A stretch of DNA of 39,567 nt from Methanomethylophilus sp963631655 (GTDB taxonomy: Archaea; Thermoplasmatota; Thermoplasmata; Methanomassiliicoccales; Methanomethylophilaceae), in the NCBI GenBank assembly GCA_963631655.1, contig CAVGRR010000017.1:1-39567 (forward strand), written 5' to 3'. The notes below the pieces were generated by a model. That model saw only the letters and a program-made list of their open reading frames with translations. It searched no databases and was not told the DNA's origin. The position numbers and the translations under genes were made by a program. Positions 1-8,229 of the stretch are shown here, in pieces; position 1 is the first letter of the stretch; every line of letters starts with the position of its first letter.

Positions 1-49
1 GGACAAGGAAATTTGGACTGATTTCAGATGCTGGCTAGTGAAAAATTGG

Positions 50-122
50 TGGACAGGGCGAGATTCGAACTCGCGACCTCTACAATGCCAATGTAACGAT
101 CTTCCAACTGATCTACCTGCCC
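50..122 (-). tRNA. tRNA-Ala (anticodon GGC)
   Basis: Read on the minus strand this 73-nt stretch folds into a full cloverleaf. The acceptor stem GGGCAGG pairs with CCTGTCC and contains the G3:U70 wobble that is the identity element of alanine tRNAs. The D stem is GATC/GATC, the anticodon stem TTACA/TGTAG has loop TTGGCAT, giving anticodon GGC, and the T arm has the usual TTCGAAT loop. The discriminator base is A and CCA is not fully encoded (CC only). A T-rich tract follows the 3' end on the minus strand, fitting termination. Confidence 0.95.
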
Positions 123-147
123 AGTTGATAGGCTGAGATTGGCTTGC

Positions 148-157
148 TATACATAAA
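148..157 (-). promoter_or_regulatory. TATA box of tRNA-Ala
   Basis: On the minus strand the sequence TTTATGTATA lies about 26 nt upstream of the first base of tRNA-Ala, the normal archaeal TATA-to-start distance. No other feature explains it. Confidence 0.6.
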
Positions 158-302
158 GGTTTGCCACAGTTCAGCCGTATGGAAACCTTCGGAGATCAAG
201 AGAAATTCAGATCTTTTGCCAGATCTACTGGGTTTTTGATGATCGGAGTCTACAAACAGTCGAAAAAATCGTTAAATAACGCAATCCGGTAAATTTACGG
301 GA

Positions 303-318
303 TCAAGGCATACGGCCT
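303..318 (+). promoter_or_regulatory. 5' leader hairpin before the first secreted-protein gene
   Basis: CAAGGC and GCCTTG form a six-base-pair stem with loop ATACG, about ten bases before the strong Shine-Dalgarno AAGGAGG that serves the start at 339. A TATA-like TTAAATAA lies near 271-278. The hairpin could be a leader structure for the secreted protein; no function can be read from it. Confidence 0.35.
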
Positions 319-338
319 TGTTCTAAGGAGGAACTGCA

Positions 339-1243
339 ATGAACACACTAAGATCCGTATCGGGGACCCTCGTGGTCCTTTGCATAGTATTAGGTGCAGT
401 TCTGATACCCTGCGGATACATCGCAGCCGATAGCAGTTCAGGAGACACGGACGAAGATCAGACGATCACCATCACCTACAGTATCACAGGTAAGTGGACC
501 GGTTACACCTACACTTATACGCAGGAGGCGAAGATCGGTGAATCTCTGACCCTTTACCCCTCTGACATTTCATGGATCGCGCAGATCGCACTCTCCTCAT
601 ACAGCTACTGGTATGATGAATCCACCGGTACATATTATGAGTTGAAGGCGGAGAATGTGGCCTTCACCAAGGATGTCACCCTTACCGCCTCATCGGATTC
701 GCCCGCATATTCGGTGACATACAAGCAGTCAGAGGACAGTTCGACACAGTTCGTCACGAAATACAAGTCGGCTTCCGACGCGATCGTGAGGGACAACAGC
801 TTCACCGACGATACAAAGCACTTCGTATATTGGGGCACTGAATCGGGAAAAACATACAATCCCGGCGAGACCGTCGACTTCGGTTCGTCCAAGAGCATCA
901 CCCTGTACGGGGTCTGGTCCTCCACCACACCGCTGATCTGGTCGCAGACAACCTGCTTCTGACAAAAGGAGATGCGTACACCCTCACGTATACCGTGATA
1001 GGTCTGACCGACGGACACACCGCCACGATCGATATGCATATCGTTGATGAAAACGGCAATATCGTAGAATCCGCGGATGCGGTAGGCGTTTACACCGTCA
1101 TCTGCACGGTCACGGACATAACCGACAAGGACAGCAGCTCGGTGATGGACCAATACGAGATCCACACCTACTCGGGATTTATGACAATACGCAACAACGG
1201 CAGCCATTCAGAGGTCGTCGGTGCGGCATTCGTCCTGCAGTGA
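339..1243 (+). pseudogene. Secreted repeat protein with a frameshift (InlB/Flg_new-type repeat)
   Basis: The 5' part (339-962, 207 residues) starts at an ATG after AAGGAGG and has a signal peptide (hydrophobic stretch about residues 9-30). It carries a Listeria/Bacteroides-type repeat near its end, with the pattern F-x-Y-W ... G-x-x-Y-x-P-G ... I-T-L-Y-G-V-W, typical of archaeal and bacterial surface proteins. It then ends in a short off-pattern tail. A second frame continues without a stop from about 923 to 1243 and encodes MBG-like text (T-Y-T-V ... V-Y-T-V-I-C-T-V-T ... F-M-T-I). Joining the two needs a one-base deletion (or -1 shift) between roughly 920 and 960, giving about 300 residues. 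No obvious slippery site is present, so a disabling mutation or a base-call error is more likely than programmed shifting. The product would be exported; its role is unknown. Confidence 0.6.
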
Positions 1244-1256
1244 AAAAGAAAAGATC

Positions 1257-2663
1257 TCAGAAGATATCGGTCAGTTTTGCCTGATACCTGCACTCTTCGC
1301 CTTCGATCTTGGTGGGATATTTGCCGTTGACACATGCAAGGCAGAGGTCCGATGCGGGGATTCCGACGGCCTCGACAAGTCCTTCGATGCTGAGATAACC
1401 GAGACTGTCGGCACCGATAATCTTCCTGATCTCCTCGACGGTGTGCTTGTTGGCGATGAACTGCTCACGGTTCTTCATGTCGATACCATAGAAACAGGGG
1501 GCGATGATCGGAGGACTTCCGATGCAGACGTGGACCTCTTTGGCACCGGCGCCGCGGAGCATGTTAATGAGTCTCTTGAGGGTGGTACCGCGGACGATAC
1601 TGTCATCGATGATGAGGATCCTCTTTCCGTTGACGGTGCTCTTGATGGGGATCATCTTGTCGGAGACGGCACGCTCACGCTCGGCCTGGTCGGGGAGGAT
1701 GAAGGTCCTCTCGGCGAACCTGTTCTTCATGAATCCTTCTTCATAGGGAATGCCGGATTCAAGCGAATATCCGATGGCGTGGGCCCTTCCGGAGTCGGGG
1801 ATCGGCATGACGAGGTCGACATCGACAGGGTGTTCCCTGGCGAGGACACGTCCGACTGCCCTCCTGACGTCGTATACCTCACGTCCGTCGATAATGGAGT
1901 CGGGCCTTGCGAAGTATACCCATTCGAAGAAGCAGAACGCATGTGCGCATTTCTTGGTGGCACGGTACGAAACAAAGGAGTCTTTCTTGACCTCGATGAT
2001 TTCGCCGGGCTCCACGTCACGGACGATCTCTCCGCCGAGGGCGTAGATCGCACTGGACTCGGAGACCACGACATATCCGTCGGGAAGTTTTCCGAGGATG
2101 AGGGGGCGGATACCGAGGGGGTCGCGGATACCGAAGAGCCTGCCGTTGATGAGCAATGCAAGGGCATATGCACCATCGATCTCCGCCATGACGGCCTTGA
2201 TGGCCTTGACGGGGTCGAGGTCGGCACCCATCTTCCTGCTAAGGAGATTTATGATGAGTTCGGTATCGGAATCGGTCTGGAAAACGGCACCCTGTGCCAT
2301 GTAGACCGCTTTGAGCTTCTCGTAATTTGTAAGGTCGCCGTTATGTGCCAGCGCGATGTTTCCGAACGCGGTGGTCATCGTGATCGGCTGTGCGTTCATG
2401 ACGCCTTTTCCGCCGGTGGTGGCATACCTTACGTGCCCGATACCGGCATTGCCCGAAAGTCCGGAGATGCGGTCTTTCGGAAGAGCGGTCTGAACAAGTC
2501 CGGCGCCCTTGACGGTCTCGATTGTGGTACCGTTAAAAACAGAGACGCCCGCGCTGTCCTGACCGCGGTGCTGAATGATCATGAGGGCCTTCTGCAACCT
2601 AGCTACGACACCATGGTCGGAGTTGATTCCGACCACGCCGCAATAGTGCCTCGGGCCCGACAT
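1257..2663 (-). CDS. purF: Amidophosphoribosyltransferase (glutamine PRPP amidotransferase)
   Basis: First committed step of purine synthesis: PRPP plus glutamine gives phosphoribosylamine. I place the start at the ATG at 2663, giving 468 residues. This leaves a short propeptide and puts Cys8 in Y-C-G-V-V-G-I, which after processing is the N-terminal nucleophile of the class II glutaminase domain. The C-terminal half has the PRPP-binding loop I-I-D-D-S-I-V-R-G-T-T. Cysteines in F-C-F-F-E, P-C-F-Y-G-I-D and L-C-L-A-C match the [4Fe-4S] ligands of the Bacillus-type enzyme, so this should be an iron-sulfur form. The start lies four bases after the stop of the L37e gene, so the two are probably co-transcribed and translationally coupled. 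A longer frame runs up to 2735, but it overlaps rpl37e and adds nothing PurF-like. The T-rich sequence after the stop probably terminates transcription. Confidence 0.95.
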   Translation of the reverse strand: MSGPRHYCGVVGINSDHGVVARLQKALMIIQHRGQDSAGVSVFNGTTIETVKGAGLVQTALPKDRISGLSGNAGIGHVRYATTGGKGVMNAQPITMTTAFGNIALAHNGDLTNYEKLKAVYMAQGAVFQTDSDTELIINLLSRKMGADLDPVKAIKAVMAEIDGAYALALLINGRLFGIRDPLGIRPLILGKLPDGYVVVSESSAIYALGGEIVRDVEPGEIIEVKKDSFVSYRATKKCAHAFCFFEWVYFARPDSIIDGREVYDVRRAVGRVLAREHPVDVDLVMPIPDSGRAHAIGYSLESGIPYEEGFMKNRFAERTFILPDQAERERAVSDKMIPIKSTVNGKRILIIDDSIVRGTTLKRLINMLRGAGAKEVHVCIGSPPIIAPCFYGIDMKNREQFIANKHTVEEIRKIIGADSLGYLSIEGLVEAVGIPASDLCLACVNGKYPTKIEGEECRYQAKLTDIF

Positions 2664-2667
2664 CAGA

Positions 2668-2838
2668 TCACTCGTGAATCTTTGCCCAGGTATAGGACCT
2701 GATCCTTGCGGTCTTACCGTATCCGCAAGATGCACAGATTCCCTTCCTGACGCTGTAGGCGCGTTTTCCGCACCTGCGGCAGGGGATGTGGGTCTTGTGC
2801 TTGTTGTGTCTTCCCTGTGCTGCTGTTCCTGCTCCCAT
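2668..2838 (-). CDS. rpl37e: Large ribosomal subunit protein L37e
   Basis: A 56-residue zinc-ribbon protein that matches archaeal and eukaryotic L37e along its length. It starts M-G-A-G-T-A-A-Q-G, has two CxxC pairs (Cys20/Cys23 and Cys35/Cys38) that bind zinc, and ends with the R-I-R-S-Y-T-W block typical of the family. The ATG at 2838 follows a GGAG Shine-Dalgarno. L37e sits in the large subunit around 23S rRNA. It is the first gene of a two-gene unit with purF. The leader is about 85 nt if the TATA-like CTTATACT near 2950 is the promoter. Confidence 0.93.
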   Translation of the reverse strand: MGAGTAAQGRHNKHKTHIPCRRCGKRAYSVRKGICASCGYGKTARIRSYTWAKIHE

Positions 2839-2953
2839 TTTGAATTTCTCCTTTGATTATGATTCGCCTTTCGGCGGGCGGGCTCACCGGCTTTCCCTAT
2901 AGGAAAACGCCATAGCGATGGCCCAAATTGAGTTTGCCATACTGCAAACAGTA

Positions 2954-2976
2954 TAAGAAAGTATCGAGCTTTCTTT
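2954..2976 (-). terminator. Inverted repeat between the ykgJ-like gene and rpl37e
   Basis: AAGAAAG and CTTTCTT form a seven-base-pair stem with a seven-base loop, just after the stop of the cysteine-cluster gene and overlapping the probable promoter of rpl37e. It may end the upstream operon. It is AT-rich and not strongly stable, so the call is tentative. Confidence 0.35.
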
Positions 2977-2988
2977 ATTATATTATTA

Positions 2989-4107
2989 TCAGACGAACGC
3001 TCCGATGGCAGGGGCGTCCAGACGGTCCATGTCGTAGAAGATCACCGCTTCGCGGATACCTCTCGCGCCCATGCCGGTCCCGAAGAACCTGTCGAGCAGT
3101 GCGGCCCTCCACAGGACATCGAGCACCGCGGTGGCGAGGCTTCCGTAATATGCGTTGGAAAGGTCGTCCTCGTACCCGTTCTCATCGATGAGGGCGTAGA
3201 CGCTTCCCAGGAAACTGTCCCTTCCGTTGAGCACCTGAACGTACTGTTCCAGCACCTTCTTTCCGTCCTCCTCGATGGGCTTGAGCGTGATTTTGTCGGC
3301 GTCAGCGAAACCTTTGTGGTGAAACTCCCCGTCGTCCCCGATCTGCAACCATTCGACGGTGTTCCCGTCGACCGTGAACACGTTCCATGAAAGATCCTCG
3401 GCACCGTAAACAGGCAGATTAAGGAGGTCGTCGCTGGAAAGCGATTCCAATGCGGTCTCGCGGGCGGCCACGGAAAGTTCGTCGAGGTCGATTTTGTGCT
3501 CCTTCCTTGCGGAGGAGATGTCCACCTGGGCCTCCATCTCGGAAAGTTCCAGCAGTCTGCCGATGAACGAGATGTCCGAGAAGTTGGAGATGGACTCCGA
3601 CACGAGCATGCGGAGTGCGGACGGGTCCGCCATGACGCCTGCCTCCTTCGCTGCGGCATAGAACTGGCGGTAGACCTCGGTGGCCTCCGGCAGGGTGGCC
3701 TCGATACGGTCGGAAGCGTTGGCGACCAGGATCTTCGCTTCGGTGAGTGCATCAGGGCCGTTTCCGGTCCAGAGACCTCTGCATGAAAGGTCCAATTCGA
3801 CCTTCACGTGGTCCGAAACGTAGATGTGATAGGGATACTGCTTACAGTAAGTGGTACGGTGGTCGTAGACCTTGCAGCGCCTGCACTCGTTGAGGAACAC
3901 GCAGGAACCCCTGCCATTCTTAAGTGCCAGAGCTGTGTACGGCTCGGCTCCGTGGGTCTTCACCAGACATTTGGGATGGTTCTTTTTGAAGAACGCCCTC
4001 TCTGCAGGCAAAACCTCCGGCTGGCACAGGCAGCACATGCCGCATCCGTCCAAACATTCTGCCTTCTTTCCGACGACCTCGGAGTAATCCACATCGTAAT
4101 TAGCCAC
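2989..4107 (-). CDS. YkgJ-type cysteine-cluster protein (zinc/iron chelation domain)
   Basis: 372 residues. The N-terminal about 100 residues hold the YkgJ-family cysteine pattern: Cys18, Cys22, Cys25, Cys26, Cys28, then Cys69, Cys75, Cys78 and Cys88, with a C-K-Q-Y-P block. Such clusters are predicted to bind zinc, iron or an Fe-S centre; the biochemical role is not established. The remaining about 270 residues are acidic and helical, and I do not recognise them. The frame begins with GTG at 4107, eight bases inside the end of pyrC, so it is the last gene of a five-gene operon and translationally coupled to pyrC. A second GTG five codons later is an alternative start. Cytosolic; no signal peptide or membrane segment. 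Confidence 0.75.
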   Translation of the reverse strand: MANYDVDYSEVVGKKAECLDGCGMCCLCQPEVLPAERAFFKKNHPKCLVKTHGAEPYTALALKNGRGSCVFLNECRRCKVYDHRTTYCKQYPYHIYVSDHVKVELDLSCRGLWTGNGPDALTEAKILVANASDRIEATLPEATEVYRQFYAAAKEAGVMADPSALRMLVSESISNFSDISFIGRLLELSEMEAQVDISSARKEHKIDLDELSVAARETALESLSSDDLLNLPVYGAEDLSWNVFTVDGNTVEWLQIGDDGEFHHKGFADADKITLKPIEEDGKKVLEQYVQVLNGRDSFLGSVYALIDENGYEDDLSNAYYGSLATAVLDVLWRAALLDRFFGTGMGARGIREAVIFYDMDRLDAPAIGAFV

Positions 4108-5368
4108 GTATATCCTGTCCCAGCGGTTCGCCGCAAAGCTCTCCGTCCTTCACCTGTACCTGGCCCCTGATTATAACAGTGTCGGGGAATATGGCCCGGC
4201 GGCCCTGGTACGGATTGAATCCGGCCTTGGTGTGCAGCTTCTTCAGATCGATCTCGGTGACGTTCCTCATGTCGAATATGGAGAGATCGGCATCGTATCC
4301 CACCGCGATGTGCCCCTTATTGACGGAAAACCTGTCGCATGGTGCTTCGGCACCCATGCGGACGGCAAGGGAGAGAGGTACATCTCCGGCCCTCACCATC
4401 TCCATCACCATGGGCATGCAGGTCTCCACTCCGGGGATACCTCCCGGTGCGGAATCGAACTCCTGGGTCTTTTCTTCGTAGGTGTGCGGGGCGTGGTCCG
4501 TACCGAACATGGTGATCTTCCCGTCGAGGAACGCCTGGTACAGTGCGTCCCTGGTGGCACGGTCCCTGATTGGGGGATTGGTCTTGTAGAATGAAGAGGT
4601 GTTCGTCAGGGCGTCGAACATCATATGGTGCATCGTGACCTCGGTGGTGAATCCGAGCGCAGAGGCCCTGGCGACCTGTTCCGCATTGGTACAGTGGCAG
4701 ATGTTGATCTTCACCTTGTCCTTGTAGGGGGCGAGCCTGCGGAGTGCGGAATATTCCGCTTCTGCAGGACGGTTGCGGAGATGGTCCTGACAGCATTTCT
4801 CGGGAGTGTCGTGGTCGATGAAGTTGTCGTCCTCGGCGTGGACGCTCAGAACTCTGTCCGTCTGGGACAGTTCGTCCATCAGCGGAGCGATCTCCTCATC
4901 GTCGTTGAGAAGGATGTTGCCGGTGGTGGAACCCATGAACATCTTGAATGCGGCGACATGAGGTGCCAGAAGTCCGACGGAACATCCGGGGGTCAGGGCG
5001 GCGAAGAGTCCGTAATCGGTGAACGCCCTTCCGGAGAGGATACGTTTCTTGGAAAACAGGGTTTCGACATCGGTGACCGGAGGTTTGGTGTTCGGCATAT
5101 CGAGGACACAGGTGAGTCCCGCACATACCGCGGCCGAGGTACCGGTGGGGAAATCCTCCTTCTGGGTCATTCCGGGGTCGCGCATATGGACATGGGGGTC
5201 CATGAACCCGGGGAGCACGGTCATGCTCGATCCGAGATCGATGCGCTCCTCCCCGCCTGGGACATGCTTTCCGACGGCTGTGATCTTACCGTCGGTTATG
5301 CCCACTTCATTGTAACTAAGCTGTCCGTCGACGTACATCCGTCCGCAGATCACGGTGTCGAAATCCAT
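4100..5368 (-). CDS. pyrC: Dihydroorotase
   Basis: 422 residues, full length for the type I dihydroorotase/amidohydrolase family. It cyclises carbamoyl aspartate to dihydroorotate in pyrimidine synthesis. Metal and substrate ligands are visible in order: H59-V-H61 with R63 in D-P-H-V-H-M-R-D-P-G, the carboxylated lysine K142 in F-K-M-F-M-G-S, H177 in S-V-H-A-E-D, H225 in I-C-H-C-T-N, and D291-H292 in G-T-D-H-A-P-H. All catalytic residues are present. The start ATG is four bases after the stop of the AMMECR1 gene. The 3' end overlaps the ykgJ-like gene by eight bases. Confidence 0.95.
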   Translation of the reverse strand: MDFDTVICGRMYVDGQLSYNEVGITDGKITAVGKHVPGGEERIDLGSSMTVLPGFMDPHVHMRDPGMTQKEDFPTGTSAAVCAGLTCVLDMPNTKPPVTDVETLFSKKRILSGRAFTDYGLFAALTPGCSVGLLAPHVAAFKMFMGSTTGNILLNDDEEIAPLMDELSQTDRVLSVHAEDDNFIDHDTPEKCCQDHLRNRPAEAEYSALRRLAPYKDKVKINICHCTNAEQVARASALGFTTEVTMHHMMFDALTNTSSFYKTNPPIRDRATRDALYQAFLDGKITMFGTDHAPHTYEEKTQEFDSAPGGIPGVETCMPMVMEMVRAGDVPLSLAVRMGAEAPCDRFSVNKGHIAVGYDADLSIFDMRNVTEIDLKKLHTKAGFNPYQGRRAIFPDTVIIRGQVQVKDGELCGEPLGQDIRG

Positions 5369-5372
5369 CGGA

Positions 5373-5975
5373 TCACAACCTTACGATCTCACCGTGGGGT
5401 TCCTTCTCTCCGAAGACCTCTGCCTGGAACTTCTCGAATTCCAGTGCGCAGGACTTCCAGGCGTCCTCCTGGAGACCCGCCTTCAGGCAGAGATAACTGA
5501 GGTACTCTTTGAGGTTCCACCCCTGTTCCACAGGGACCTGCGGAAGGAAGATGGCGGAGTTCATCAGTCCAGAGTTGCGGACGTATTTCACAGAAATACC
5601 GTCCTTTCCGATCTCTATCTGGGACATCAGTTCCTCGACGGTCTCGTACCCGATCTTCACAGGTTCCGTGAGGATGGATACCTCAACAGTGCAGCGTCCT
5701 GCCTGCGAGCTCTTCAGCGGAGGGAAACGGGGGTCGTGACATGCTCCGCGTGCCGAAAGGACCAGCGTGCGGGCGAGGTCGAACGGAGGGATCGGATACC
5801 CTATGCATCCGCGGAGGATACCTGACGGATATTCGTTCAGAGTGACGAAGACTCCCTGTTTCGATGCAGAGAACGACTCCGGGAGGTCGGGCTGGATGAG
5901 CTTATCCTCGGTCTCGGCCTCCACGACGAGTCTCGCCGCCTTCACCGCGGTGATGCCGTCGGCATCGGAGATCAT
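5373..5975 (-). CDS. AMMECR1-domain protein
   Basis: 200 residues covering the whole AMMECR1 domain, a conserved protein family of archaea and eukaryotes with unknown enzymatic role. The diagnostic motif L-R-G-C-I-G-Y-P is at about residues 54-61, preceded by G-V-F-V-T-L and followed by the D-P-R-F-P-P block. The invariant cysteine of the motif is present. The start codon overlaps the stop of the upstream charged protein as ATGA, so translation is coupled. Its place between an ArsA-like ATPase operon head and pyrC gives no clear pathway. Confidence 0.88.
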   Translation of the reverse strand: MISDADGITAVKAARLVVEAETEDKLIQPDLPESFSASKQGVFVTLNEYPSGILRGCIGYPIPPFDLARTLVLSARGACHDPRFPPLKSSQAGRCTVEVSILTEPVKIGYETVEELMSQIEIGKDGISVKYVRNSGLMNSAIFLPQVPVEQGWNLKEYLSYLCLKAGLQEDAWKSCALEFEKFQAEVFGEKEPHGEIVRL

Positions 5976-6697
5976 TCTTTGGTCCCCTTGTCGGTCGGGA
6001 CGATCTTGATCTGCTGGGGCTTGTTCTTCTCTGACGGCTTCTTCTCGCAGTACTCATTCTTCCTGCAGAATTCGGCGCTGCGGTTTCTGTCGGCTCCCTC
6101 GAAGGCCTCTTTGACGGAATCTGGGAAAGGTCCGGCCTTGATCAGGGAGTTGAGTGCCATCCACATCTCCAGTCCGGCACCGATCAGATGCTTCTGGAAG
6201 CGGGGGTCGCAGAACGGACCGAAGATATCGTTGAAACCGTCGTTGAATGCACGGCGGGCGGTGTCGCGGGCGTACCTCATCCTTCCGCTGTCCTCTTCGT
6301 AGCGGTCCTCGAAATAGCGTCTTCCCCTGTCGAACTCCTCCCTTGCGCGGTCGCCCCCGTCATAAAGGAGGTCCATGAGGTAATCGCCCTGGCGGCGGGA
6401 GAACTCGCGCATATGGTCACGTCCTTCCTCGAAGGCCTCTTCGGTGCGGCCTCTTCCGTAGCGGTAGTCGGAATATGCCTTCTCGGCACCGTCGAATGCC
6501 TGGCGGCGTGCCTTCTCAGCTTCATACTCCATACGCATCCTGCGCTCGAAGGCGGCCCTTCTGAGCATCTCCTCGAGATACTCCTTCTCGGATTCAGCAC
6601 CTTCCTCCTTGCTCTTGGAGAGGATCTTGTCGATCATCTCCTTGTTCTCGTCATAGAACTTCTGGGTCTCTTCATCGTATTTCTTCTCATCAGCCAT
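5972..6697 (-). CDS. Unrecognised charged helical protein between the ArsA-like and AMMECR1 genes
   Basis: 241 residues; I do not recognise the family. Residues 1 to about 145 are extremely rich in Glu, Asp, Arg, Lys and Tyr, with repeated aromatic/acidic patterns (Y-x-D-E-x-x-x-F-Y, R-R-x-x-F/Y) that suggest long helices or coiled coil. A compact conserved-looking block follows (F-G-P-F-C-D-P-R-F-Q-K-H then G-L-E-M-W-M-A-L). The tail is basic. The ATG at 6697 is chosen because it follows GGAG, which lies in the end of the ArsA gene; an in-frame extension upstream would overlap that gene. The stop overlaps the AMMECR1 start (ATGA). Co-translation with a Get3/ArsA-like ATPase suggests a partner or client-handling role, but that is only inference. 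Confidence 0.75.
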   Translation of the reverse strand: MADEKKYDEETQKFYDENKEMIDKILSKSKEEGAESEKEYLEEMLRRAAFERRMRMEYEAEKARRQAFDGAEKAYSDYRYGRGRTEEAFEEGRDHMREFSRRQGDYLMDLLYDGGDRAREEFDRGRRYFEDRYEEDSGRMRYARDTARRAFNDGFNDIFGPFCDPRFQKHLIGAGLEMWMALNSLIKAGPFPDSVKEAFEGADRNRSAEFCRKNEYCEKKPSEKNKPQQIKIVPTDKGTKE

Positions 6698-6701
6698 ATT
6701 C

Positions 6702-7868
6702 TCATCTCCTGAACCTGACATGCAGGTATCCGTCGCCGAACTCGGCACCAAGTACCTCCGCGTCGGCGAGCGTCATCGGCAGGGACACGGTGCGTCTCTG
6801 GCTGCCGATGTTCAATATGATCGTGTTCTCCTTTCCTTTGTACAGTTCGACGTTGTCCTGCGGGACGAAGGGCATCTTGATGGTGAGCACCACCTCTCCG
6901 TCCTTCTCCGTGAACTTCATGGGGCTTGTGTCCGAGTAGACCTCGATGGGATCGGAATCCCCGAAGATCATGTCCGCAAGCAGACCCAGCTTCTCCCTTC
7001 CCCTCATCTCGGTCTTCAGCATGTTGGCCTGGAAGATCTTCAGGGGGTCGAAAGATTCGTGGATCATATCGAGATACTCGCTCTGTTCCGCGAGCTTCTG
7101 TTTCATGAACTCGCCGTCGGCGTCCTCGGGGATCACCTTGTTGATGACGAGACATTCCACATTCTTGTTGTAAAGGCACATATAGGCATAGGAACGGCGG
7201 GTCTCGTTGATGGCCATGCGTTCCGGATTCAGCACCAGACGGATGGTGGTGTTCTCGGCATCCTCCAGGATATCCTTCACCTGGCACATCTGGTTCTTCA
7301 GGCCTTTCAAGGTCTTGATGACCTCTTTGGTCGGGAGCGGGAAGTCCACGAGCTTTCCGACGGTGAACCTTGCGATACCCATAAGCCTGCTGAAGATCGA
7401 GAACGCCTTGTCGAGATACCAGCTCGAGACATCGGGGAAACTCATGAGCCTCAGGGTCTCTCCGGTCGGGGCGGTGTCCATGATGACGACGTCGTATCTG
7501 TTCTCGTCCCTGAAGGTGAGGACGTAAAGCAATGCCGCGACCATCTCCATTCCGGGGAAGATGGCCATTTCTTCGGCAGAAATGCCGTCGATACCCTGGG
7601 ACACCATGAATGCCGAAAGGTATTCGCTGATCGCGGTCCATTTGGTCCTCATCTCATAGACGATATCAAGTTCCAGCGCATCGAGATTGGGCGCGACGTT
7701 CACGATCTGCGGACCCAACTCCGCATCGAACGAATCTCCGAGGGAGTGCGCAGTGTCGACGCTCATGATTATCGTACGGTGGCCTTTCTCGGCCATTCTC
7801 AGCGCGGTGGCGGCGGAGACCGATGTCTTTCCGACGCCCCCTTTGCCGTTATAGATGATCAACCGCAT
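6702..7868 (-). CDS. ArsA/Get3-family ATPase with C-terminal ArsA_HSP20 domain
   Basis: 388 residues. The N-terminus has the deviant Walker A loop G-K-G-G-V-G-K-T-S (residues 8-16), then switch motifs S-V-D-T-A-H-S and D-T-A-P-T-G-E-T-L-R-L, and the family block N-P-E-R-M-A-I-N-E-T-R-R. The last about 90 residues form a small beta-rich domain resembling the ArsA_HSP20 domain. Family members either drive arsenite efflux or target tail-anchored membrane proteins; no arsB or arsR lies nearby, so a targeting or chaperone role is more likely here. The start is set at ATG 7868 because TATA-like GTTATATT (7889-7896) is about 25 bases upstream, which would give a leaderless mRNA. It heads the operon that runs to 2989. 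Confidence 0.88.
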   Translation of the reverse strand: MRLIIYNGKGGVGKTSVSAATALRMAEKGHRTIIMSVDTAHSLGDSFDAELGPQIVNVAPNLDALELDIVYEMRTKWTAISEYLSAFMVSQGIDGISAEEMAIFPGMEMVAALLYVLTFRDENRYDVVIMDTAPTGETLRLMSFPDVSSWYLDKAFSIFSRLMGIARFTVGKLVDFPLPTKEVIKTLKGLKNQMCQVKDILEDAENTTIRLVLNPERMAINETRRSYAYMCLYNKNVECLVINKVIPEDADGEFMKQKLAEQSEYLDMIHESFDPLKIFQANMLKTEMRGREKLGLLADMIFGDSDPIEVYSDTSPMKFTEKDGEVVLTIKMPFVPQDNVELYKGKENTIILNIGSQRRTVSLPMTLADAEVLGAEFGDGYLHVRFRR

Positions 7869-7963
7869 ACGTTGGTTATCAACTGGAGAATATAACTTAT
7901 TTCGTATTGCTGGGTCATCGGCGCAAAATAAGGTGCCGATCACATAAATTTGAGATAAGTTGG

Positions 7964-8069
7964 TGTCGGGAGAGGGGTTCGAACCCTCGGCCTTCGGATT
8001 TCCCTGGTGAGGTCAGTTATTACCTGAACCCTATGAGTCCGACGCTCTACCAGGCTGAGCCACCCCGAC
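7964..8069 (-). tRNA. tRNA-Met (CAT), with an intron after position 37
   Basis: On the minus strand the acceptor stem GTCGGGG/TCCCGAC, D arm GCTC/GAGC, anticodon stem TCGGA/TCCGA and T arm GAGGG/CCCTC form a complete tRNA with discriminator A. The anticodon loop is CTCATA plus A38, interrupted by an intron of about 32 nt (roughly 8000-8031). CTC of the loop can pair with GGG near the intron 3' end, resembling a relaxed bulge-helix-bulge. An intron at 37/38 is common in archaeal elongator tRNA-Met; tRNA-Ile with a modified C34 is the alternative reading of CAT. A TATA-like element near 8094-8103 is placed for its promoter. Confidence 0.9.
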
Positions 8070-8180
8070 GTATAAAGTCAGTCAACAACTTATCTATTAT
8101 AAGGGTTACGCAAGACCGGTCCAATCCAGCACGGGATGTTAGCTTCTGAAGACGACAATGAAAGAACTCGAATCGTTCTG

Positions 8181-8220
8181 AAAAATGTGAAAAATTGATG
8201 GGTGATGGGGCCGAAGCCCC
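8181..8220 (-). terminator. UUCG-capped terminator hairpin of rps3ae
   Basis: In the sense strand GGGGC-TTCG-GCCCC forms a five-base-pair stem closed by a C(UUCG)G tetraloop, followed by T-rich sequence. It lies nine bases after the rps3ae stop. The same hairpin follows hdrB and adk. Confidence 0.7.
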
Positions 8221-8229
8221 GTGAAAGGT

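Noticed and set aside
1221..2702. Long open frame on the plus strand opposite purF
   Set aside because: It is the antisense shadow of purF: composition is Asp/Gly/Val-rich without a domain, and purF motifs are complete on the other strand.
7964..8069. tRNA-Ile (CAT, agmatidine-modified) instead of tRNA-Met
   Set aside because: The 37/38 intron is typical of archaeal elongator tRNA-Met, and nothing specific points to isoleucine. A tRNA model would settle it.
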